A stretch of DNA of 64,000 nucleotides, taken from NCBI GenBank assembly GCA_023653785.1, contig JAMKCH010001580.1:1-64000 (forward strand), given 5' to 3'. The notes under the pieces are model-generated. The model was given only the letters and a program-made list of their open reading frames with translations, made no database searches and had not been told where the DNA came from. Of the stretch, positions 35,758-47,089 are shown piece by piece. Source of the stretch: Ophioderma brevispina (lineage: Eukaryota > Echinodermata > Ophiuroidea > Amphilepidida > Ophiodermatidae). The first letter of the stretch is position 1. Each line of letters starts with the position of its first letter. A program made the translations under genes and the position numbers.

Positions 35758-36113
35758 TTAAAGGCACTATCAGTGATTTGATAAATCAGAAAATCAAACA
35801 AATCATCAAAATCAAAATTTGTGCATGTTTGTAACAAGTATAGGTATCCTAACATACCCTGCAAATTATAAGATCAAAAGCAACCTAATAAAGACAAAAT
35901 TGGATATTTTAGTCATTACTATCCGTACAGACACTTACTACAACACATATTTGAATGGAGAATCAAATCTCTGAACACTGCTGTTTTCTTCCTTTTCTGT
36001 AGATTTTTCAGTTGGAAAAGATAACTTATGACAATTCTACAGACTTATCAAGCTATTCCTGCAAAATTCAGATATTTTGACTCTTTCGGGTGGATCACTG
36101 ATAGTGCCTTTAA
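35758..36113. mobile_element. MITE, TTAAGGCACTATCAGT family, unit 2 copy
   Basis: Left end TTAAAGGCACTATCAGTGAT and right end ATCACTGATAGTGCCTTTAA are near-perfect inverted repeats with a TTAA at both boundaries. About 356 bases; same insertion site as the unit 1 copy. Inserted in the intron after the LGYMP exon. Confidence 0.75.
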
Positions 36114-36239
36114 TAGTAGGGTTTTTTTTTTGTGTGTGAAAAATTCAAATCAGATGTTTTAATTTTACTGTCTTTTTGATTAAATAATATTTTGTGCACT
36201 TTCTAATGGCATTGGAGTGAGGATGAGATGACAACCTTC

Positions 36240-36508
36240 TAGTATTGGAGTGAGTCCGGACTCACGAGTCCAAAACTTAGTCCGATCCCATCGGTGTCGA
36301 GTCTGAGTCAGAGTACAAGTCCATCAGATCCAAGTCCACAAGGTCTGAGTCCCAAGTCCATGGGGCCTGAGTTTGAGTGTGAGTCCGAGTCCAACAGGTC
36401 TGAGTCCGAGTAAAACAATTTAATTACTCTTGACTCGGACTTGGACTCGAAACTTATGGAATCGGATTCAACTTCAGACTCAAGAGTCCAGACTCACTCT
36501 AACACTAA
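36240..36508. mobile_element. MITE rich in GAGTCCGA motifs, unit 2 copy
   Basis: Inverted ends TAGTATTGGAGTGAGTCCG and GACTCACTCTAACACTA flank degenerate GAGTCCGAGTCC-type motifs. Same location as in unit 1, so the insertion predates the duplication or allele split. Confidence 0.7.
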
Positions 36509-36565
36509 GTTCAGGCTTATACCAATGAGTAACCATATTTTGTGATTATCTTCCTTGATATACAG

Positions 36566-36638
36566 GAGTTTGACAATGATGCAGAAACACTAGTCAGCCA
36601 TCTAGCAGTATCAATAGAAGATGACGATTTAGATATTA
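36566..36638 (+). CDS. TADA2B: TADA2B acidic exon (DNDAET)
   Basis: Exon between acceptor TATACAG and donor TTA|GTAAGT, with no stop in frame. It encodes EFDNDAETLVSHLAVSIED, then DDLDI, matching vertebrate EYDQDAETLISGLSVNYDD and DDVEI. The segment is acidic and joins the LGYMP linker to the basic helical region. It starts in phase 0 and leaves one base (A) that pairs with GT of the next exon to give Ser, followed by LKLAHVD. The following intron is 5.1 kb and contains the 3' part of duplication unit 2. Confidence 0.92.
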
Positions 36639-36798
36639 GTAAGTCAACAATATCTGTCGTTATATAGACGGAATAGTATAGACCTTTTCCTATTCAAAGT
36701 TTTCCGAAAGCTGTTTGTTTATTATGAATCCAAAGAAGTGTCCAGTTAATAATTAGATCATCGTGCATAGCTGTTGGGCACAGCCTTTATGCGAATTG

Positions 36799-37253
36799 GT
36801 ACATTTTTGGGGGCCGCCAGCTTTAGCTGGCGGACCACTTTAGCCATCCGTTGTTCCCGTGTGTGTTTGTGTATTGTGTTTGTGTTGTCAAAATTGTTAA
36901 GTTTTTTTTTAAAATTTAAATTGACCTCAAGAAAGTGTAACTTCAATTGGAACCAAACTTCTGTCAATAAGGTGGCACACTGGATCCCTCAATTTGTTGA
37001 TGAGGTCAGGTCATGTTGAAAGGTCAAAGGTCTGTGAGGTTCAAGTTGAAAAATGGCTAAAAGTAAAATTGATCTAAATTGAAACTTGAAGTTCAATGGA
37101 ACAAAACTTTGTCATAGGTGCACCATGCTATCACTCCATATGTTGATGATTATCAAAGGTCACTTGCCAGGGTCAAAGGTCATTGGGCGGCCCCGCACTT
37201 ATATTTTTTGTAATATAGCGAGCGCGAATCCGAGAAACGCGAAATTCTCGTGT
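36799..37253. repeat. GGCCGCCAGC/AGGTCA interspersed repeat, unit 2 copy
   Basis: I see no difference from 32441-32895, and the identity extends over the surrounding 849 bases (36653-37501). The third copy, at 49581-50050, is clearly diverged, so the identity of these two is not typical of the family. Confidence 0.75.
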
Positions 37254-37501
37254 GTCCCACGGCACTGTTGTGTATGTTGCAGGTGTATAAGATGCTTGCT
37301 ATGTTGGTTAATGCTAGAATGTTTCAATGCTGATTTGAAAAGGACATTGGGATATGAATTACTATTAGTAAAGAGATGTACATTGGAGGACAAAAATATG
37401 ACAGCACTAAAAAAATTCCAAACTGCAGGTGGTGTAGGACACATGCTCACCTAACAGCAACAGCGAATCAAAACGGCATCAACTTCCGGGTGCTATCCTG
37501 T

Positions 37502-40500
37502 TTCAAGGACTGACCGGTAGGAGGGCACTCTTGCGCATATCGACCGGTTACACACAGACTTGACAACAGACGAGCCTGGTCACGAATATTAAATCTAAAT
37601 GACCTTATTTGGAAATTACACTATTTTGCAGCGGGGATAATCCACTAACCCCACGGAATTTGTGAAGTATATTTTTTCCCTAAATTATCTTGATATTACT
37701 AAGATCTTTGAACAAAGTTTAAGAGATGATTTTGTATGTCACTGGGACCGGACTGCCATAGTAACTGCACGGAGCAATTCCACAAATTACCGTTGGACAT
37801 CCCCAATCCCCAAATCCGAGCAAGCTCGTGCAACCTTGTAAAGGTTTCATTCAAGAACGTCTGTTTTTTGATAACTCCAAATTTAGAAGTCCTTAAAATC
37901 AGTCGTAAAAGTCAAATTTGGTTCTACCCCAATTTCAATATCCCGTTATAGATATAGACCATGTCACTTCTTAATCCAGTGATATGGGGAGACAAAGATT
38001 ATTGCTCAACACTGTCCAGTGGAACCTGCCAGAAGACCAAACTTTAAGAAGACTCTGACTATAATCCTCCGGCATTATCCCATTAAGTGGATTTAAGAGA
38101 TGCACTAATTGCCTATTGAATTGCCACTTTTATATATCTGATGGTGTAAGGATCCAAGGATGGGTAAATTGTGATGGCATGTGTAAAAAGAAAGTCCTGA
38201 TTGGCTTGTTTGTTTGTGAATTACTCTACTTAAAAATTAAGAATTTTTAAATTTGAAGCAAAAAAAGAAAAGAACAACACCAATGGCTCTTTTCCCCAAA
38301 CCAAAAGAAAATAATCTCTTTCCTTTCCAAAAGACAAAATACAACCCCTCCCTCAAGGAAAGATCCCTTTCCCTCCCCCGAAGAAGATCCCTCTCCTTCC
38401 CCCGAAAGATACCCCTCTCCAACCTCCCCGAAAAAGAAACCTGTCTTCCCTTTCTCAAACACAGAAAGACAGAAAACCCCTCCAAAAAAATTCCCCTTCT
38501 CCAAAAAAATTCCATTTCCTAGACGAGATGTTGTTTGTTTTTATCAGACTATCAATAACTGAAATTGAACTTGATCTAATTTTCATAGTCTTAAGTTCTG
38601 CGAGAAAATCGGTCCCTGGAGGTGGAATGTCCTTGCAGGGCAGTGCTTATGTTGGTGTTACCTCAACCTCAAGTAGCTGTTGGGATTTTCGTACAAAAAC
38701 TGGGGTCAGAGAGTTGCACATAGTCCCACATCTTACAGTGGGATTAAAAAAAAGTGTTAGCGCAGCAGTTTGAGGAGTTTCTGCACAGACTTGACCGATT
38801 TCGCCTCGCAAAGCAGTGCGATCTTCCCCCTGGCTCACATGTCCCGGGTTTGAAATAAGGATTTCAGATCCAGGAGCAATTTTTGGTGTTTTAACATTTT
38901 TATTGCCCCTGGTCTATACAAACCATGTACACCGTTTTTTGTTTCAGAATCGGAGGCATTTTGCCTTTTAGCAGGGGCAGTGGCGGCTGGTGACCTTTTA
39001 TTTTGGTGGGGCAGGGGGGTGTCTGCGGGGACAATTTTTTTTTTTAGAGTCAATTTGGTGCCATTTGGGCATAGTTTTTCCAACTTTGAGAAATTTGCTA
39101 TTTCATTTTTAGTTTTAAAAATGGACCTCATATTTTACGGCCACCATTCCATCATACGCTTGAAATATGTTAAAATGATGGGTCGCTGTAGAATTAGATG
39201 CGTTATTTCAACTTACAGGCACATATACATATATAACTTAATTGCCCTCACATCTTGAGTTGGCATTTTCCACTTTCCCCTTGAACAGTAGTTATTGTGC
39301 AAAGAGTCTGTCTCTTTTTTTCAACAAGCAAATGTAAGCACCACAGAAAGGCAGAATCTCACTAATCGAAAGATTAAGCACAGCAATCTACTCTTCTACT
39401 TTGTATATAAGTGCTGATCAAATGACCTCATTTGGACCAAAATTAAGGCAAGGGCAAATTGTTTCACTATGAGAATTAAAACAATCATTCATCAATTTGT
39501 TTGCTGCCTATTCGTTGCTTGGATAAACACAAGCTACTCCAATAGATCAGATTACCAAGAATTTTGTGAGGCTGCTGATTCTTGCCTAGCATGAACTTTA
39601 TGTTGCAATTTACCTAGGGGCAAATGAGAAAATGCCCCACCTGCACCAGTCTCTGTCACAATAGCATTATTAGAGTATAGAGGGAACCAACCACTTGTGT
39701 ATCGTGACTGTACCCGTGTAAGTGAAATAGTTTGATTCAGAAGCATGGGTATCTGTGTATTCTACAATAGGGGCACTGAGACCTTGTGCCCCCCTTACAG
39801 TGAGCCATAAGTGACACATATTTTGGCAATCTGAGCACAATTTTACTTAGGCATGCTTAGTGCAGTATACTGTGTGCTTCTGACAATCTTTTACTGGCCG
39901 AAAACAGACTATTAACACAAATCAAAATGTATACCAAACAAATATTTATTTAATATTTCCACAGGTAAGAAATATTATATTATTTGGTGTTTTAAATATC
40001 TTATCTTTTGGAAAAATTGGTGGGGCCCGGGCCCCTCATGCCTCCTATAGCACAGCCAAATCTCTGAGCAGGGGTAAATTTTATGCCCCTTGCCCTGCTT
40101 ATTTCAAGCCTTTGCGTAGTCCACACCACTTGTTTCATTCGATCAAACATTATTAGTTTGAATCATCACAATACTACCACCCATTCTTAAACAGCTGTGA
40201 AATGTAAGAAAGTTCATGCTGTATGCCCTGGGTTCAATTCGACAAATGAACCCAGGTAGCATGTGCTGCGTATTGATGTTTTGCAACGTGCATCTCTGTC
40301 TGCCTATGTTTTTGCATTCAACGGGTAGTTTTGATTTTTGTTACTGGGTGGTGGCAGTCCTCTCTTGTCATAATTTAATCATAAGGATCGCAAAATTGGG
40401 TTAAAGATGACCTGAAATTATAAAAGCTGTTTAAGGATGAGAATAAAGGTAATGATTTTGATAACTGGTACTCTCTTTACACTGAATTGCACCAGATTTA

Positions 40501-41704
40501 GTACCATTATTTTAAGTGGAAGAACAGCTGGAGGCCAGTTTTCTTCCATGCAAAATGTTAACCTAAATGGTCTCTAAGAAGAGACATTTAGGTTGGCACT
40601 ACAGCACCGTTTTGGAGTAACTAAGCAAACAATCCGTAACTAACTTACACACTAGCAAACTCTTTATCGTTTATGTGTAGACCCAACATTACCGTTTGAT
40701 TCCAGCTTAGGAGCATGGTCAGTGTTCTTACCAAGCACTAAGTTAATATTTCAATTAAATACTGAACTGTTCTGGCCCCTGCATTGTTAGGATTTAATTT
40801 TGTTTCTGGATATTTTGCTGCCCTTTCAAAATTTTAATTTTTTTTCCCCTCCAATTGCTTTCCTCTCTGCGTTCTTAGGTACAATATAGGCCTTTCATTT
40901 AAGATGATTTAAGTAGTCACGTTTAGTGGTTTCCTTTGAGGGAACCAACACTCAATCTTGCCCTAAAGTGGAAAAATATAATGATCCAGGGTTGCAGGAC
41001 ATTCTGACCTGTGAGTCCCGAGTTAAGTATTTCTGCAGTACCCCAACCTGCTTCTAAGGAGTTTAAGTCTTAAGAAAGTTGCTGTTTGGAAAGAAAGATC
41101 TTTGCCTCAAAACCAAGTAACACTATTGGTATTGGAACCTGTGAGGCATCTCCCACCTGGATCTGCCTCCTCATGGGCTGAATCTCAACAGATTGAGAAC
41201 CAGAATTGCCGATTTAGGTTTTCCTTGCAGAAGGTGGGCTACCTTGAAGCAGATCAGGCCACCACCTGAGGTTTTGGAACAGCACCACAATAATGGAACA
41301 TCATATTGGTCTGTTTCATGTAATAGAGCAACAATGCACAGACCAGGACCTTGTGGAATTCAGGGAAGCGCCAGACATTGTACCCATCTCTGGCTGGATC
41401 ATATTTGAGAACACGTGTTTGAATACGATAAGAATAAGAACCTGCTCCATTGAGTTGTGACAATGTTGAATTGGACTTCAACTCTAACAGGGGCTGTTTG
41501 TAGTTAACTCCATAATCCAGAGAGTCATTGGGTGACAAGGATTATTTTGGTACTGAAATCTCAAAAGGGGAAAAAGTGAGTTGTGTCTTTCTGGTTGTCA
41601 ACTCTCAAAATTATAAGTGGGACCAGGAGCCCATCAAATGTTGAACCCCCAGTTTCAATAATGAATGAAATTTAATATTTCTTTGTTTTGTTTTTTCTTT
41701 GCAG
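37502..41704. other. Intron interior, no gene recognised
   Basis: This intron stretch holds a C/T-rich low-complexity piece at about 38330-38515 and a hAT-like end motif GCAGTGGCGGCTGGTGACC near 38978 without a clear partner. A 94-codon minus-strand ORF (41254-41538, containing YDPARDGYNVWRFPEF) reads like protein, but I cannot assign it. I see no splice-supported exon on the plus strand. Confidence 0.5.
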
Positions 41705-41827
41705 GTTTAAAATTAGCACATGTAGATATATATACAAATAGATTGAAAGAAAGGTTAAGAAGAAAGAAAATCGCTAGGGAATATGGCCTTATTGTAGCAG
41801 CTTGTTCATCAGCTAAGCAAAAACAAG
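41705..41827 (+). CDS. TADA2B: TADA2B basic helical exon (AHVDIY)
   Basis: Exon between acceptor TTTTCTTTGCAG and donor CAAG|GTATGT, open throughout. It encodes LKLAHVDIYTNRLKERLRR, then KKIAREYGLI, matching vertebrate LKRAHVDMYVRKLKERQRR followed by KNIARDYNL. This is the strongly basic helix of the ADA2 middle region involved in ADA3/GCN5 assembly. The tail (VAACSSAKQKQ) differs from the vertebrate FLGKDKKEKEK but occupies the same place. It starts with two bases completing Ser and leaves one base, keeping the frame with the exons on both sides. Confidence 0.95.
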
Positions 41828-41871
41828 GTATGTGTTGTAGTAAGAATGATCCAAGCGATCAAAATGATCAT

Positions 41872-42375
41872 TTTCCTGCCAGAAAGTAGAGACTCAAAAG
41901 TAGACCTGGTAGAGAGACTCAGTTCACACACAGTATATAGTTCTGCTCATGATTTAATGCATGAATTTTGCCATATTTAGTAATCTTTCCATCATTGTTG
42001 ATTCCAGTTATGATTTGATTTTCCTACCAGAAAGTAGGAGATTTGGTAGAGACACTAAGTTCACACACAGTATATAGTTCTGATCACCATATAATGCTTG
42101 AATTTTGCCATATTTAGTAATAGTCCCATCATTGTTGATTCCAGTTATGATTTGATTTTCCTACCAGAAAGTAGGAGACTTGGTAGAGACACTAAGTTCA
42201 CACACAGTATATAGTTCTGATCACCATTTAATGCATGAATTTTGCCATTATTGCCATAAAGTAAGAGACTCGGTAGAGGCACTAAGTTCACACACAGTAT
42301 ATAGTTCTGATCACCATTTAATGCTTGAATTTTGCCATATTTAGTAATCGTCCCATCATTGTTGATTCCAGTTCA
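41872..42375. repeat. Intronic tandem repeat, about 4 units of 90-150 bases
   Basis: The string TTCACACACAGTATATAG recurs four times, each time preceded by a (C)CAGAAAGTA(G)GAGA-like and GGTAGAGACACTAAG segment. It is followed by TTTAATGC(A/T)TGAATTTTGCC and, in three units, TGTTGATTCCAGTT. Unit three is shortened. It begins 45 bases after the exon at 41705-41827. Confidence 0.85.
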
Positions 42376-42978
42376 GCTCCCTTGATAATATGATCCATTC
42401 TCAATGAATTTCATAAGCAAACTGAAGTTCAAAATCTCACATGGACATAAATGTACCGCAATCCTCCAATCAAATTGCAAGCTTAATTCAAATTCAAAGC
42501 ATTCAGGTCTTTGATTTGACGGGCTTGTTTTTCTCTCACCGGCTCGCTCTGATTTAACAAGAGGTGGTGCTATACTGTTGCATAAAGCAATGCAGACATG
42601 GGCGGCAAAGTGTTGCCACAAATCTACACCTAGAATCTAGCTATTAGAGTTAAAATAGCTGTAGAATCAAAATTAACTGTGAGATTTATGTTGATTCTGA
42701 GGAATTAACACAACATATCACAACAGTATGTAATCGTTTGCATATTTCTTACGAATACAACTGCAATAACTATTATTGTAAGAGTCATTTCCAGTCAAAA
42801 CTAGAAATCTGGAAGAAAACAATGTTTTCAGGTTTGAGTGTATGTAGTTCACCTGGTGTTTATGGCAATGTGTATTCTTTGAGGTTAATTATTTGCCAGG
42901 TGGGTTTGGAGTTTCTCTGTGAAATCCTCAAAACTAGGGAAAGCAATCACATATAAACTCACAATGTTATTTATTTAC

Positions 42979-43170
42979 AGTCGCTGCCAGAATTTCTCAG
43001 GCAGGATTAGGGTATGCACAGCATGATGTGCGCCAACCTGGAAGCATAAAAAAGTTCTTGACAAGCGTCACACGATTTGTAATTGGTCGGGAGGCGTGCG
43101 CCTATACTGCGATTTAATTTGCATAAAACATTGCATGCGTTTGGCTTGCCTGAAAATGCTGACAGCGACT
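42979..43170. mobile_element. 192-bp MITE with AGTCGCTG ends
   Basis: Left end AGTCGCTGCCAGAATTTC (to CAGGCA) and right end TGCCTGAAAATGCTGACAGC (to GACT) are inverted repeats of about 25 bases. The interior is locally CpG-rich (GTCGGGAGGCGTGCGCC). Non-coding. Confidence 0.65.
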
Positions 43171-43446
43171 GCAGTCCCCTGCAGATACAGTTTGGATCAT
43201 TCCTCTTACATTGCATGAGCCTAGTCTAGTGTGAAGACTTGAGGGATTATATGCCTGACTGAATAGAGCTCTATAATCCCATATGATCGTACACTAGAGC
43301 TAGTTTCTCTGCAATGGAGAATAACCAGTGTGTAATATAACTCATTTACTCACAAGCGAGAGTATGCCTTTTTGCATATGGGTCTTATCCTATTTCTAGT
43401 TCACGTATCTTCTAAAAAAATATATATATTTTGTCTGTTTTTACAG

Positions 43447-43563
43447 CTAATAAAGTCAAAAAGCAACTCAGTAAGCATGAAACAGACTTTAGGGAGAAGC
43501 TGAGGCCGTTTGCACAATTTATAACCACCAAAGACCAAGAGGAGTTATTTGAAAACATACAAA
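43447..43563 (+). CDS. TADA2B: TADA2B exon (FREKLRPFAQF)
   Basis: Exon between acceptor TTTTTACAG and donor CAAA|GTAAGT, open throughout. It encodes NKVKKQLSKHETDFREKLRP, then FAQFITTKDQEELFENIQ. The vertebrate counterpart has KRKITKEEKELRLKLRP, then LYQFMSCKEFDDLFENM. The first base pairs with the G left by the previous exon (Ala) and one base is left at the end. It belongs to the conserved ADA2 middle region. Confidence 0.93.
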
Positions 43564-44721
43564 GTAAGTATTTCTAGAGTCTTTTCAATTCACTATCAAA
43601 TTGTCTTGGAACATAACCCCATACTTTTGCCAATTATATTCTACACATGTTGTCAAAATAAATGCTCCAAGTTGTGCCAAACACACTATAGCTACTATGT
43701 ATTTTACCCTATAGTTGCATCAGTATCTTAGTCTTCCCTAGTGTTCTCAGTGTGCTTTATCAAAGGCCATGTTTCATCTTATAGTGAACACACTATATGT
43801 AACTTCAGGGTTACTTGAGCAGAACAATTTTGGAATGCAGAATTTTTTGCCAATAAAAATTTATTGATAATATTTTAATTATAGTTTCAGGATTAGATAG
43901 TCTGGTCCAGCTGACAAGGTTTCAGAATGTTTTGATGTAAATCTTTTCATGGTACTTGAATACGAACCCTGGGATTTGGTATAAGTGTCTAATTGTGTGC
44001 TAAAATCCTGTAATTCTCACAATGCATCATGGGAACTTGGTCAGTGGCTCCACAATTTGTGTAATGCAAAATATGGCAAGGTTTGTATTAGCACACTTAA
44101 ACAAAAAGTGTCTTTAAAATGGGCAATAGTCTCATGCATGCAATTCCAGGATAGAAGATAATTTGAAGTATATACAAAAGGCACATTACAATGGCTATAC
44201 TCCTTGCAAACTGTGTTCAATTTCATTGATGTCATAGCTTAGAGCCAGCTTTTTCACGCATGTCTGTTCATACCACCTTTTCGTGCACATGTAAATACAC
44301 CTCATATTTGAACCGCAACTACCAATTTAATGGTGTGATCATCAAATTATGCACTTACAACTCTCCCATATAGGAAAGGAAATGAATATAGTTGGCATAT
44401 ATTATTTTGATCTGTGTTGAGTTCCCAAGAATTATACTGATATGCCAACCTGAGAAAAAAACTTGAGTTTTACTTTACCTAGATGCTGTTAGAAGTAGAG
44501 TTGATGGTCTGCAATTAAGCTCTCTGTTCAAAATGAGCTACTCTGGGAAAAACATGATTAAAAAAGCTGTGTTGGTAAGTTATCATTAAATTACACCATT
44601 TGGAATAGTTAAAATATTGGTCTAGGTTTTTCACAAAGTGCATACAGTGGAGAGTATGCTCTAAGAAATGAATGAAATATGAGGAAACCCTAATTAAGTG
44701 TACAAGATGCAATCAGATATT

Positions 44722-45059
44722 TTAAAGGGGGATTCGTGATCGACAGCTTAGTACCCCGAACTTACTAAAAAAAGCTGAGATTTTTATATCACCTGAACGT
44801 GACCTAAGTATAGGTATGTGTGCCTCATCTTAGGTGCAAAATCGATCCTGCCTTGAAGAAATTGCAATTTTGGATTTTCTGTCTGTTAAAGGAGGTAACT
44901 ACAATCACAGTGGCCAATGGGGCAGCGGGATACAAACATGGCACATAACATCAAAACGCACTGTCAGATCAATTGAAATTTTGAAAAATAACCTTTCTCG
45001 GGAGCTCTAGTGGCCCATAAACCAAAAATGAGGGCTAGGATCACGAAATGCATCTTTAA
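44722..45059. mobile_element. MITE, GGGGCATTTCGTGAT family, copy 2
   Basis: Left end TTAAAGGGGGATTCGTGATC and right end ATCACGAAATGCATCTTTAA with TTAA on both sides; about 338 bases. The flank GATGCAATCAGATATTTTAA before it and GATGCAATAAGATATTTTAA shortly after it (about 45082) suggest a local duplication around the insertion. Confidence 0.75.
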
Positions 45060-45194
45060 GAAATGTAAGGAAATTCTATAAAATTGTACAGGATGCAATA
45101 AGATATTTTAAGGAAGAATTTGATTTTGCTTCTAAGGAAGCAATAAGTTTGTAGGATACTCTAGACAATCCCTTACATATTGTCATGTGGTTGC

Positions 45195-45421
45195 AACAAC
45201 AAGGTGCAAGTGCAATAGCTGCTATTTGTCAAAAAATTCTCAGGCAAACATACTAGTATGCCAAGTCTTAGTCAGTGGCTCTTGAAATGGTTGAAGTCGC
45301 GGAAGAACCATTCAAGAGCCACTGACTCAAGGAAACATAAATGGAGGTTACACTAATACATGCAGCAACAAGATGTAGCACATGCAGCTATGGCAATTAA
45401 TGACCTTCTTGCAACTACCAC
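45195..45421. mobile_element. MITE with inner hairpin CAGTGGCTCTTGAAA, copy 2
   Basis: Outer ends GTGGTTGCAACAACAAGG and its approximate reverse complement (CTTCTTGCAACTACCAC) enclose an inner hairpin, CAGTGGCTCTTGAAATGG ... CCATTCAAGAGCCACTG. The whole element is an inverted copy of 18993-19238. It ends only about 54 bases before the TADA2B exon at 45475. Confidence 0.7.
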
Positions 45422-45474
45422 AGCCGATATTGCCTGTATTGATAGTGTCTATTTTGTGATATATTTTTACAGAG

Positions 45475-45546
45475 GAAAAAGTCTTAGGGCAAAAATAAAG
45501 GAATTATTAAAGTTACAGAAGAAACGGTATCACAAAAAGCATGAAG
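45475..45546 (+). CDS. TADA2B: TADA2B short exon (LRAKIKEL)
   Basis: Small exon encoding KSLRAKIKELLKLQKKRYHK, then KHE, matching vertebrate KMLRAKIRELQRYRRNGITK. The donor is GAAG|GTAAGA. Two acceptors two bases apart are possible (TTTTTACAGAG). The later one (exon start 45475) keeps the frame, giving ...NIQ-R-KSLRAKI. The earlier one (45473) would give the better family match NIQ-KEK-SLRAKI but needs one more A in a run of five. A lost A is plausible given other indels in this window. A MITE ends about 54 bases upstream, close to where the branch point should lie. Confidence 0.88.
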
Positions 45547-47089
45547 GTAAGATTCTGACTACAGTTTCTTTTTTAACCGGCTCAATCCTTATTCCTTGGG
45601 TATCCCACCAGTTATCTGTATATTTCTCTAACTCCACTATGACGGAATCCTGGCGGGTCATACCAAAGACTTTAAACATGGTACCTACTACCTTCTTGTC
45701 ACCACACTTGGCATTTAAAGAATGGAGTAGGGAGCGTGACCACGCAGAGATACCAGAGATAACCCCTACGGTAGCTTTCACTGTATTTAGCAGACCTGGG
45801 CCTAGGGTTAAGGAAAAGAGATAGGCACCCACTATGCGCCATTCGGCACAAGAAGGACTTTACTACTCATTCTGGGTTTACATACTGTATTGCTCAAAGT
45901 TGCATCACAAGGGACTGGAAAGTACCACAAAAAGTTAAAAATGGGAATCATAACTATAAGTACATAGTAATAAATAAACTCCCACACAAGTCTCACAAGG
46001 AATGTCTTATGTTGTCAAATTATCCGACCAGTCTTTTTATGTATCAGTGTAAGAGATTGTTTGTCATGTCTTAAATCGCGCGCGATTTCATGGGTTTAGA
46101 CTGCGCCTAAAGTGTATAAGCGCATTGGTAGTAAGGGCGAATATGCCTGAAGCGCTGATTAATTTATCGTTGGTACTTCTCGGCTTTGAACGAGCTCTAC
46201 TACCCCCCCGTTACTCATCCTTGTTGGAGGATATTTTCTTGGCAGCGTTTTTGTGATCTATAATTGTACATGTAGATTTCAATACGATATTTCTTGGACA
46301 TGTTATTGACAATAAATAGTATAATCAAAGGTTACAAAGCATTATATGGAAGATGACGTCACAAGCATTGTATTTGTAACAAAAAAAATTTATGACTCTA
46401 ATATAATGAAATCACTTACATATACAGAAAATTAGGATGGGGGGACAAAATGGGGGGGGGGGGGGGGGGGGAAAAAAAAAAAATCTCTTGTTGCACCTTT
46501 AGTTCAGCATGTACTTACATTTTTGTTCAGAAGATGCCTTAATCAATAGCTTGATTCCGTTCTACCAAAAATCTATCTGCAATATATTTGCAAAACTTCT
46601 AAATCTGAAAAAGGAAACATGGCCAGAGGAAAACATGTCTTGTAGTGCTGAGTGCAGAATCGATTTATTATGACTGCCTCTCTTGACAAGACGGCCCTCA
46701 GAGTGCACTCCATTTGGCTGTGAACTTGTGGCCATTTCACTCAGTGCAGCTATGATTGAAAAGAGTGGTAATATAGCATGCACACTACCAAATTATCCCA
46801 TGGAAAATGTCATATAAACCTGCCCATCTGACCTTTTTAATGGGGAAAGGAAATAATTAGTGGACGGCCAATATAAATGATTATTACTTTAAAAATACAT
46901 TGATTTTTTTACATGCTGGTTTGAAATCAATCACCAATTGTACGTGCAACTGCTTTTTCAAAAATTGTCTACCAAGTCATGCGCCTGTGCTTTTGTATCA
47001 CTTGAATGAATGTTCATGGGACACCAACCAGTCAAATCTAAAGACTACTATCAGTGATTTATCCGAGTAAAATTGAAATTTGCAGAATA

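Larger units (their letters stand above)
33144..37501. repeat. Tandem duplication unit 2 (about 4.36 kb)
   Basis: This is the second copy of the unit at 28566-33143. It has the intact versions of the two TADA2B exons with good splice sites. It carries a 346-bp MITE (33816-34161) missing from unit 1 and lacks the 630-base segment of unit 1. The offset between units is about 4945 before that segment and exactly 4358 in the identical 3' part. Confidence 0.9.

Noticed and set aside
41872..42375. Regularly spaced repeats that could suggest a CRISPR array
   Set aside because: Only about four diverged units, repeat longer than spacer, inside an animal intron.
45530..45832. Minus-strand 100-codon ORF with KVFGMTRQD
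   Set aside because: Resembles worn transposon-like sequence, overlaps a TADA2B exon boundary, and gives no firm family match.
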